Assembly: GCA_002505495.1 (NCBI GenBank)
Contig: DAVI01000013.1
Location: 1,868-13,728 of the forward strand
Source: Euryarchaeota archaeon UBA59
GTDB taxonomy: Archaea; Thermoplasmatota; Poseidoniia; Poseidoniales; Thalassarchaeaceae
DNA: 11,861 nt
Reading direction: 5' to 3'
The notes below the pieces were generated by a model. It searched no databases, was not told the origin of the DNA, and saw only the letters and a program-made list of their open reading frames with translations. The translations under genes were made by a program, and so were the position numbers. Of the stretch, positions 1 through 8,200 are shown piece after piece. Numbering within the stretch: position 1 is the first letter of the stretch; the number at the start of each line of letters is the position of its first letter.

Positions 1-3000
1 CTGCTCGACGCCTGTTCCGACAATGTGACCCGCCCCACCGATACACCGGGCTGGTTGGGGACTGACCCGCTGCGCAACGACAGCGATTTCTACTACTGGT
101 CCGGGAGCCGAGAGTTGCCGAAGAGTAGCCGAGGCGACTCAATCTTGGACGGTTGGGAGGTCTTCTTTGGCCTCGACCCGCTGAACGAGACGGACAGCCT
201 GCTCGACTCAGACATGGATGGCTGGGACTTGGACCGCGATGGCATGGTGATGCCTGACGGGTCGAGGGCGACAATCTATCTCGGCGAGGCGTATTCCAAC
301 TTGGAGGAATATTTCACCTACATGGATAATGGGACTTGGGTGAGAGCTGGACTCAAAGCGACCTTGCTCGAGAGCGCCGACGGCTCGGTCGAGATGTACG
401 ACCAAGGGACAACCCCTCAGATTCTGCACCACGATGTACGGGCTCTACAGGCGGACCACCTGTTGGGCTTGCTCTATATCGGCACCAAGCGTGGCATCAC
501 CATCTTTGAGCCTGCAACCGGTGGCAATTGGAATCTGGCACTACCTCCCGGTGGTGAGCTGAACGACCTGATGCACTGGACCGATCAGGGCGGTGAGAGC
601 TGGCTGATTCTCGCCACCGATGATGGAATCGAGGTGTGGTCTCTCGACAGCGAGGGGCACTATGACCAATCCTCGACGATTACCGGGGCGAATATCGGCG
701 TGGTGAGGGGAATTCACCAGTTGTCAACAGGAAGTGGCAACCTCGACCTCCTACTCGCAGGTGAGGATAGCAACGCCTGGACGGTAACCATCGACGGTGC
801 CGGACAAGTCATCAATCTACGAATCGCGGAGACACTCGTCAGCGCCCTGTTAATGGAGAATGCGACTATTCAAGACGTTGTTCACACTTCGATAGATGGC
901 AGTCAAGAGAAACTCTATGTCGGTACCGACAGCGGCTTCTTCGTCGCCAACACAGCAGATGCAATCGGCGACTACCCGGTGATGTGGATTTTCAACGAGA
1001 CGGATGCAGAGCAGTATGTCCGACAGGCAAACCCATCCAACATCTCCCACTCTGCGAATGTCCGGACACTCGTTCTCGATGGCCCCCGCCAACCGGACGG
1101 CTCCATCTCCAGCGTGCAGACCATCTGGGTCGGCACCGGCGGCGGAGTCCACCAATTCTCTCTCCTCGATGAGTCTGACCCCTCCATCGCATTCAGCAGG
1201 GACCGGATGCAGAACGACGACGGCGACGATGAAGGCGCAAACGACATTCACGCAATCCTTCCATTGGGCAATGAGGTCATCATCGGCTCCCGCATGGGTA
1301 CCTGGGTGCTCGACGGTGATTACGCCCGCGGCCTCGGAGTGGATGACCAACACACTCGAATCCCCGGCTTCGTCACCGAACTGGTCGTCATGGAAGTCGA
1401 TGGCAACGATACGATATTCGCCGGTCTCCACCCCGGCAGATACTCCAATCGGATGCTCATCAATCCGTTCAGCAATGACTCCGACCTCGACGGAATGCCG
1501 GATGGCTGGGAGATCGCCCACGGCCTCGACCCGACCGACCCGTTCGACAGGGATGAGGACCTCGATGTCGACGGCATCAACCTCAATCCATACGAAGACT
1601 CGCTGATCGACCACAATTGGACCAACCTCGACGAGTACCGCTACATCGCCTCCACACCTGAAGGGTGGAACGGAACCGACCCACGCCTCACCGACACCGA
1701 TGGTGATGGCCTCGTGGATGGCGCTGAATACTGGGGCTGGTTCTTCAGCCAGACCAACTTCACCTGCCACTACGAGATTGGTGAGTATGTCTGTGATGAG
1801 GCGCAAGGTGAAGCCGCTCGTCAAGTCTACGCGCTCGGTTGGCAGGGAACCCAAGCGAGTGGCGCCACAGACCGAGCGACAGACCCGACCAATCAAGACT
1901 CAGACCAAGATGGCATGCCCGATGGATGGGAAATCGCCAACCGACGTTGGATTGGAACCACCTTCCATGGTGGTAACGAGTGGTCGATGGACCCGATGGA
2001 CCCGACTGACGCCGATGAGGATGCTGACAGTGACGGTCTCACCAACATCTGTGAGTATCAGTGGGAATTGACGCTGCAGGCCGGCTTGGAGTCGGGTCTG
2101 CCTGCCTACGGCGAGAGTCTTGAGGCGATTCAAAACTGGACCAAGATTGACCCGAACAACCCTGACTCTGACGGCGATTCACTACCCGATGGCTGGGAGG
2201 CGCGCTACTCCTGCGACTGGCTGCTAACCAATGTAGGCATCAATCCGCTCAACGGGTCGGACGCGTTTACCAACCCGGATGGTGACGGCTACGATGTTAA
2301 CCGCGACGGAGTCATCTCACCGGATGAGGCGCTCAACAACTGGATGGAATATCATCTGAAGGATGCAATTATCCTAGGCAACACAACTGTTGACGGTGAC
2401 TCACTTCCAGCCGGCTTTGAGAACTCGCTGTGGGACGCCTCGTGGCTCTCTGGCGCGAGCAGGCCATTCGGCGAGAGCATCTCACCTAACGTCGCCGCCC
2501 TGACGCCGGGAATCATCCTCACCGACATAGGCTCATCCAATCCTCTGTCAGCCGATTCCGACGGGGATGGCATGCCCGACGGTTGGGAAGTATGGTTTGC
2601 AAGGTGGGACGCATTTGACCTCGCTTGGACGCTGAATCCGGTGAACGAGAGCGACACCTTCCAGGACCCGGACGGTGACGGCATGACGAATTGGGAGGAG
2701 TACAATTCAATCGATGCAAATTATTCAGAGACCGACAGCAATGCTACTTCGCCGCAGTATCACCCCTTCAAACTGGGCAACATGATCATCCTGACCCCCT
2801 GGAACCAGGCGGTCGGGACAGTCTCCTTCGGAACCTATCTCAGTTCGGATCAGTACAACCTGAGCGGTCCGACATGTGACCCTAACAATCCCGATTCCGA
2901 CGGCGATGGAATGCTCGATGGAATCGAACTTCTATTCACACAATGGAATCTCTCGTTCCTCAACTGGTCGCTGAATCCGCTTGTCGCCGGGGACGGCGGC

Positions 3001-5013
3001 GCCGACGGCGACCAAGATGCGTTAACCGATAGGCAGGAGTTGAATCTCACCTACGAGAACCCGCTGAATGGCGGGCCAGCGCCTCCTGATGCACCCAAGA
3101 TGTGGGAGGAGGCGTTCCAGCTTGAGCCGGCCAACTTCACGCAGCGAATTTCTGACATTCTTTCGAGCAAACAGGGGCGTGCCTATCTCGCCTTGGTTCA
3201 GCACGCCGAATGGGAGGTCACCGGAATCGCCCCGCCGCTTTTGTCCACCTTGATAGGAATCACCGACCCGACCAACAACGACACCGACGATGACGGAATG
3301 ATAGATGGCTACGAGTATTGGTTCACCGAGTGGGACTTGGACGCCAACCGCTGGTCGATGAATCCGCTGACCAGTACAGATGTCAACTTCGATACCGATG
3401 ACGATTCATACGACTGCAACGAGAATGGAATTCTCGAACCGGAAGAGCGTTACACGAACCTGCGGGAATACGAAGCGCGCATCTACGGAAAGGAGTCGAT
3501 GAGGTACACCTTCCCGCCCGGTTCAGGTTTGATTGACTATGGAGATGACGCCATCGACGCCAAGATGGATGAAGAGGGCGTCTCAGCCGGCGAGGCGCGC
3601 TCACAACTCGTCGCATTGTTCGCTAGTAAAGATGTGAAGAGCGCAGAGAGACTCGACAGGATTAACACCGCATATGCAGACAACTTCAACCTCAGTCTGT
3701 TCGGCATTACTGACCCTTCACACAGCGACTCGGACCTCGACGGAATGCCCGACGGCTGGGAGTTCTGCTACGGCAGTTACGCTGTCGTGCAGCCAGTGGA
3801 TGCGTACCGCTGGACCTTGAATCCGGTAAGCCCTCTCGATGTGGACTATGACCCCGACGAAGATGGCTGGTTCGGTCGGACAAGTTCGGACACACCCGCC
3901 CTGCAAGGGAGTTGGACTAGCCACATCTTCTCTCAGGCCGGGCCTCTCATTCCGCCCGGAAACAGCCCTCTTTGGTTCACCAACTGGATGGAGTACGACA
4001 ACGGTACCCGGCCCGACCTCAACGATACCGATGCAGATTCTGTGAATTGGGTTCGAGTCGCCGACCCGAACGACAACAGCATCACCCTCGACTACTACCG
4101 CGACTATGCCCTCACCGACGGTCGTGAAGTGTTCAAGTTCGGAACCAATCCGACCGACAACGACACCGATTGGGACATGCTGCCAGACTGGTACGAGTAT
4201 GATAAGGGGTGGAACGAGTCCAATGACAACTGGTCCTCGTATGTTCAAGTCGAGGTGGTTTGGGAGCAGTACTCCATTCTTGGAAACCTCGTGATGCGCC
4301 CGCTCCACGGTAACGGCCTGCTCCTAGAGCGTCCATTTTTGAACTACACTTGGGCGACGTTCGACCCGACCGATCCGGCTGATTCACTACAGGATCCTGA
4401 CAAGGATGGCAATTGGGAATGCTCCAATGCCGGCTGTACCTACATCCCCTACAACAACTTCCAGGAGTTCTTCGGATTGACAAACCAGTCGATCACAAGT
4501 GCCACCCTCGCTCGCTCGACGCCAGTCCAAATCGCTGGAACCAGCCCGCCGATCACGATAGTCGCGATGGAGTGGTGGGAACTGCGCGCCGCCCTACTTG
4601 CAATCGACAGGCCGAACGAGATGTATTGGAACTACATGCGAATGTTCCGAGCCAATGCCACTGACGAACTCTATGCACACATCCTAGACGACCACGACTT
4701 TGACTATCTGACCCTGAATGTTTCAGACGACGAGGTACTGGTGAAGGGAGATTGGACCGACTCGTGGGATTGCGTCTTCTGTCAGGACCGCTATCACTAC
4801 CCCAACACCGGTCTTGGCGAGAGGGTGTGGGGCTGGTGGATTCTCGACATCGACAGTGACGCCATCGCGGACGGCACAGATCCTCTCAACTGGGATACTG
4901 ATGGCGACTGGTTAAACGATTGGTTCGAAATTGAAAACGACATGCTCGACAATATCCGAGGAAATGGCCCATCTCCGATTCGATACGACGACCGGACCAC
5001 CAACAGCCCCTGA
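1..5013 (+). CDS. Giant secreted calcium-binding repeat protein with internal beta-propeller (5'-truncated)
   Basis: The reading frame is open from base 1, so the gene begins upstream of the window; the GTG at 25 is only the first internal start-like codon and has no ribosome binding site. The frame ends at TGA 5011-5013. The roughly 1670 residues seen are acidic and Trp-rich, with more than 30 N-X-S/T sequons, which suits an extracellular glycoprotein. A first Asp-rich module (about 58-320) is followed by a propeller-like domain (about 430-1470), then nine or so modules of the form DP-x-DSDxDGMPDGWE followed by an N/QEY-type end, running to about 4970. These resemble bacterial thrombospondin type 3 repeats, whose Asp side chains bind calcium. 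Cysteines occur in close pairs (for example a CxxC encoded at 4771-4782), suggesting disulfides. The C-terminus has no membrane span, sorting signal or anchor. A structural, adhesive or matrix role is inferred; no enzyme motif was recognised. Confidence 0.9.
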   Translation: MLDACSDNVTRPTDTPGWLGTDPLRNDSDFYYWSGSRELPKSSRGDSILDGWEVFFGLDPLNETDSLLDSDMDGWDLDRDGMVMPDGSRATIYLGEAYSNLEEYFTYMDNGTWVRAGLKATLLESADGSVEMYDQGTTPQILHHDVRALQADHLLGLLYIGTKRGITIFEPATGGNWNLALPPGGELNDLMHWTDQGGESWLILATDDGIEVWSLDSEGHYDQSSTITGANIGVVRGIHQLSTGSGNLDLLLAGEDSNAWTVTIDGAGQVINLRIAETLVSALLMENATIQDVVHTSIDGSQEKLYVGTDSGFFVANTADAIGDYPVMWIFNETDAEQYVRQANPSNISHSANVRTLVLDGPRQPDGSISSVQTIWVGTGGGVHQFSLLDESDPSIAFSRDRMQNDDGDDEGANDIHAILPLGNEVIIGSRMGTWVLDGDYARGLGVDDQHTRIPGFVTELVVMEVDGNDTIFAGLHPGRYSNRMLINPFSNDSDLDGMPDGWEIAHGLDPTDPFDRDEDLDVDGINLNPYEDSLIDHNWTNLDEYRYIASTPEGWNGTDPRLTDTDGDGLVDGAEYWGWFFSQTNFTCHYEIGEYVCDEAQGEAARQVYALGWQGTQASGATDRATDPTNQDSDQDGMPDGWEIANRRWIGTTFHGGNEWSMDPMDPTDADEDADSDGLTNICEYQWELTLQAGLESGLPAYGESLEAIQNWTKIDPNNPDSDGDSLPDGWEARYSCDWLLTNVGINPLNGSDAFTNPDGDGYDVNRDGVISPDEALNNWMEYHLKDAIILGNTTVDGDSLPAGFENSLWDASWLSGASRPFGESISPNVAALTPGIILTDIGSSNPLSADSDGDGMPDGWEVWFARWDAFDLAWTLNPVNESDTFQDPDGDGMTNWEEYNSIDANYSETDSNATSPQYHPFKLGNMIILTPWNQAVGTVSFGTYLSSDQYNLSGPTCDPNNPDSDGDGMLDGIELLFTQWNLSFLNWSLNPLVAGDGGADGDQDALTDRQELNLTYENPLNGGPAPPDAPKMWEEAFQLEPANFTQRISDILSSKQGRAYLALVQHAEWEVTGIAPPLLSTLIGITDPTNNDTDDDGMIDGYEYWFTEWDLDANRWSMNPLTSTDVNFDTDDDSYDCNENGILEPEERYTNLREYEARIYGKESMRYTFPPGSGLIDYGDDAIDAKMDEEGVSAGEARSQLVALFASKDVKSAERLDRINTAYADNFNLSLFGITDPSHSDSDLDGMPDGWEFCYGSYAVVQPVDAYRWTLNPVSPLDVDYDPDEDGWFGRTSSDTPALQGSWTSHIFSQAGPLIPPGNSPLWFTNWMEYDNGTRPDLNDTDADSVNWVRVADPNDNSITLDYYRDYALTDGREVFKFGTNPTDNDTDWDMLPDWYEYDKGWNESNDNWSSYVQVEVVWEQYSILGNLVMRPLHGNGLLLERPFLNYTWATFDPTDPADSLQDPDKDGNWECSNAGCTYIPYNNFQEFFGLTNQSITSATLARSTPVQIAGTSPPITIVAMEWWELRAALLAIDRPNEMYWNYMRMFRANATDELYAHILDDHDFDYLTLNVSDDEVLVKGDWTDSWDCVFCQDRYHYPNTGLGERVWGWWILDIDSDAIADGTDPLNWDTDGDWLNDWFEIENDMLDNIRGNGPSPIRYDDRTTNSP
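430..1470 (+). other. Beta-propeller-like domain inside the giant repeat protein
   Basis: About 350 residues lack the Asp-rich repeats and instead carry six or seven short recurring strands with a Gly-Thr/Ser turn: LYIGTKRGITIFE (472-510), LILATDDGIEVWSLD (from 604), LDLLLAGEDSNAW (from 742), LYVGTDSGFFVAN (from 913), IWVGTGGGVHQFSL (from 1123), VIIGSRMGTWVLDG (1276-1317) and IFAGLHPG (from 1417). The pattern, hydrophobic-x-x-G-T-x-x-G-hydrophobic, resembles the repeats of two-component-regulator propellers (Reg_prop type). Spacing of roughly 130-210 bases fits one blade each. The domain probably binds a ligand or partner protein. Fold is inferred from pattern only. Confidence 0.65.
1456..4970 (+). 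repeat. Array of thrombospondin-type-3-like calcium-binding protein modules
   Basis: Diverged protein-level repeats, not DNA repeats. Each starts with a DP/NP-x(2-3)-D-S/T-D-x-D-G-M-P-D-G-W-E core, with cores near 1474, 1699, 1897, 2164, 2554, 2893, 3277, 3727 and 4162, and a terminal variant near 4846-4935. Many then have W-[ST]-[LM]-[ND]-P (1981-1995, 2626-2640, 2965-2979, 3352-3366, 3811-3825), a second Asp-rich loop, and a closing N-x-x-EY. Intervals vary from about 200 to 450 bases because of inserted linkers. The pattern resembles bacterial TSP3 repeats. Two second loops match the 12-residue EF-hand pattern exactly (2293-2328 and 3412-3447). One more module precedes the propeller, at about 58-320. 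Confidence 0.85.
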
Positions 5014-5081
5014 TTCGGCCCTTCAAAACCCCTATGTGTGTAGGTGGCTCTTAACCGCCGTCCGGCCCCCACATTCCATTT

Positions 5082-5110
5082 GTGACAAACGGCCTTAGGG
5101 CCGTTGTCAC
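5082..5110. repeat. Strong inverted repeat (hairpin) between the two giant genes
   Basis: The arms GTGACAAACGGCC (5082-5094) and GGCCGTTGTCAC (5099-5110) pair over 12 bp with one unpaired A (5087) and a four-base TTAG loop. It lies 68 bases after the stop of the first giant gene and 61 bases before the ATG of the second. No T-run follows, so it is not a textbook intrinsic terminator, and archaeal terminators are normally U-rich tracts. It could be a 3'-end stabiliser, a protein site, a dispersed repeat unit, or a leader structure of the downstream mRNA. The rest of the 158-base gap shows no convincing TATA/BRE pair. Confidence 0.75.
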
Positions 5111-5161
5111 CATTGACAGCGAATGGGAGTCTTGAAAGGCGGATTGTACCCATGCGGCAAC

Positions 5162-5167
5162 GGGGAG
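5162..5167 (+). promoter_or_regulatory. Weak Shine-Dalgarno-like site before the 1852-residue membrane protein
   Basis: GGGGAG lies four bases before the ATG at 5172. The next in-frame ATG (5193) has no purine-rich site at a suitable distance and would remove the basic start of the signal peptide. Both points favour the 5172 start. The match to the archaeal anti-SD is short. Confidence 0.4.
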
Positions 5168-5171
5168 AGAG

Positions 5172-5279
5172 ATGGCAAGAGGCAGAACCGGGATGATAAC
5201 CCCCTCAATTCTGCTGATAGTGTTCGTTCTCTCCTCGTTGGCGCCACTGCTCGAATTCACAACGAGGGAGGCTGAGGCA
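5172..5279 (+). other. Signal peptide of the 1852-residue membrane protein
   Basis: The n-region is MARGRTG, the h-region spans about residues 9-28 (ITPSILLIVFVLSSLAPLLE), and Ala-Glu-Ala at 34-36 fits the -3/-1 rule for signal peptidase I, giving a mature start at Gln37. There is no lipobox Cys and no twin-arginine motif, so Sec export is expected. Confidence 0.85.
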
Positions 5280-8200
5280 CAGACAGCATCTCGCCACATC
5301 TACACCTTTTCTGACGGCAGCACGGAGGCCATCGCGGTCTACCAATCGGGCACACCGGCGCGCAACGTGAAGGTCTCGATGCCTCGCGGTGCAGAGGTCA
5401 CAGCTGTCGAGATGACGCTTTCAGGCGCCTCTTCAACCGGCTGGAATCAGGTCATCCACCAGTCTCGAGCCGATTGGATGGGGGGTGAGATATCCAATAC
5501 TGAAACCAGAGCCGATTCGGTCTCTCTTGGGTTGGATAGCCCAGAGCAGGAGTTCTACACCCATGGGATGAATGAGAACAGTAGTTCCGGCGACGCCTGG
5601 TTGGACAACGGCTCATTCAGCATCCGGCAACCGAGAATGTCAAACGCATCTGAAACTCGCTTTACCTCTCAACGCACCACCACCTCGCCTTTTTCTTCCC
5701 AGGCAGCTGCATCGGTCCTGAAGTACCGAGGGTGGACCTATGTCTCGAAATTCGACACCAAGAACCTCAACCAGTTGGTGAAGAAGGTCTATTCGAACAA
5801 CCTTACGACCCATTCAAGTGTGATTATTGAGAGTGGGAACTGCAACATCCCAAGTCCGGGCTCCGGGTGGAGCAGTTACTACGGCTTCCGCGACTGGACT
5901 GTAGGCGACGACGAAAGGCTCTACGCAATCCTCAGCACCGACCGCCAATATGCGAGTGCGAACACGCTGAAGCTGTTGGTTTTCGACATCAGATACGAGG
6001 ATGTTTGGACCTGCATCCAAAGTTACGACATTTCCGTGAACTCCTACGGGTCTTACACCGGAATCTCCTACGATCGTAGTCGAGATGTGATATGGGTCCT
6101 GCATTCGACTCGCCGGACTGTCGTCCCCTACACCTTCAACGATGACGGCAGCTTTGAGCGAGACGGTGATTTGCAGTATTCCTACTTCTCTAGTTACAGC
6201 GAGCAGAACGGGCTTGTGGCGATGAACAACATGTTCTTTTTCCGCAGCAAGTACAGTTGGTCACAGGACCGTTTGGAAGCGTACGCAATCAGCGGGACCT
6301 CAACGACTCTCGCCAAGCAGACCGGTGAGGTGACCATTCCCGACACAGGCTTCGGCCTCTTCTTCGACGGACAACGGCTGATTCTCCTCGACCACCGTCA
6401 GTGGTCCTCTAGGTATTACAGGGAATACGGCAGCGGCTGGGCCTACCCTATTTCCCCACAACCGGGAACCTCGACTTGGGTTTCCGAACCATTTGTCGTC
6501 TCTGATGACATATTGGTAGCAAACATCGAGACCTCTTGGACGGTTACCTCTGCGGGTGACCGAGTTGACTACTGGGTCAGCGCCGACAATGGCACCCACT
6601 GGGTAGCGGTCACTAACAACCAAACGGTCCACTTCTCCAACCCGGGTCAACAACTCCGCTGGAAGTTGCAACTAGTCGGCGCATCAGCAGTCTCTTGGTG
6701 GGCTTCAATGGAATACGCCACAGCCTACCAGACCTCTGGCAGTTGGACATCCCCACCCATCGCCACGGGAACACAGGTTGGCCGCATGCAACCTCAGTGG
6801 TTGGCAACACTGCCAGCGAGCACCAGCATGTCTGTCGAGGTAAGCAACGACAACGGCACAAATTGGCAGACCGCGACGAATGCTCAGATGGTTGAGTTTT
6901 CCGGCCAAGGGAACCTACTCAAGTACAGGGTGACGATGAGCACCACAGATGACTCTGTGACTCCGCTTCTCAACTCATTCTCTCTCGATTATGAGGAGGG
7001 ATATCCTTCGGCAGTACGGCTCGACGTCGGCAACGATGGCAGTTACGAGGTCATTCTGACAGGACTGCTCAATCAGCCGGTCGACATCTCCGGACCCGAG
7101 TTGGTGACCGCTTTCAACGACAACATTCTCGACAACGGAGTCGGTGTGAGCAATGTCACACTAACTCTTGTAGCTGGCTCACCGGGCAGAATCAAGGTCA
7201 CCAACCTAGACATCACCTACCGTCTCAGAACTCGTGTTCTCGACGCTGAGTTGGAGGGTGGGATGTTGGTTCCCGATGGCGCCACGCGGGTGCTGATGAC
7301 TAGAGTCTCCATCGGCGACGAAGCGGACAGAATCACTCAAGTCCAAGTCGAACTACAAGCAACGGCGGGGGCAAATCCTATTCTGCAGTGGCAGAGCGGT
7401 GATTTTTGTTCCGTGCTGGCAGATGAGGACGGGTTCGTCAACTTCGATGTAGGAAACTGCTCCTCATCCGAAAACTCTGCTGGAATCGTCTCAATTCTGA
7501 TGCCCATCGGCTCAAACTGGTCCTGGGACGACGAGGGCGACGTCGAAGCCCTCATCACTGCAGATGACGACCTCGGTAGAGCAGTCACTCGGTGGGAGAC
7601 CGAGGGGCTGAACATCCGGGTCGAGAATGACATTCAATTGACCAACTTAGTGGTCACTGACTCATCTGGCAGAGTCCTCGCCAGCAATGATTGGGTGAGG
7701 GGTGGGCTTGAGTTGACCTTCCAAGGTGCGATAGCGTTCGAGGGAACCACTTACACCCCACAGGCTGGGCAGTTCAGTCTTGAGTTGACCGGTCAGAATC
7801 TGACCCAGGATGGGGACCCGATGGAGTCCGAAAAGCAACTTCACATGGAATCAAATCCCAGTCACGGCGCCTACTCGATGGTGATTACCTCCCTAATCGA
7901 ATCCTCCCAAGGGGGCATGCTGTTCAGGGTCAAGGCGGTGAATCTTCCAAATGGCTCGGTCTACGTCAACCCCTCATACAACTCTGTCAGGATAGTACTC
8001 GATGGAAACAGCCCGCTGGTGATTGCCGCGTCACCACTCGATTCATCCGAAGTCCACAAGGGCAACCCGAATCAACCGATACGCATCGTCGTGCAGGATT
8101 CTGTCGACCCACCGACACAACTAGCACTCTACTACTGGAGAGAGGGTCAAGATGACCTGAACTACGACAACATGCCAGACGAGAACGAGTATGTCCCGAT

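Noticed and set aside
25..27. GTG as the real start of the giant repeat protein
   Set aside because: The frame is open upstream to the window edge, there is no ribosome binding site or signal peptide, and the first module is already under way.
1004..1606. 200-codon plus-strand frame overlapping the propeller region
   Set aside because: Its Ser/Thr/Pro-rich low-complexity product is typical of an out-of-frame reading of the main gene, whose repeats continue unbroken through it.
850..1896. 348-codon open frame on the minus strand opposite the giant repeat protein
   Set aside because: It lies wholly antisense to a coherent repeat protein, has no ribosome binding site, and its Val/Ile/Asp pattern mirrors the Asp-rich codons opposite. 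It is a shadow frame.
3718..4308. 196-codon minus-strand open frame
   Set aside because: It is antisense to conserved repeat modules, has no domain pattern or start signal, and shows the same mirrored composition as other shadow frames here.
1456..4970. DNA-level tandem repeats or CRISPR-like array
   Set aside because: The repeats are conserved in protein only; codons and spacing vary widely, and there are no identical repeats with uniform spacers.
5123..5153. ATGGG/CCCAT inverted repeat upstream of the membrane protein gene
   Set aside because: Only five pairs with a 21-base loop, which is expected by chance.
5014..5171. TATA/BRE promoter for the membrane protein gene
   Set aside because: AT-rich bits such as TTCAAAAC and CTCTTAAC are present, but none forms a convincing BRE plus TATA arrangement, so no promoter is called.
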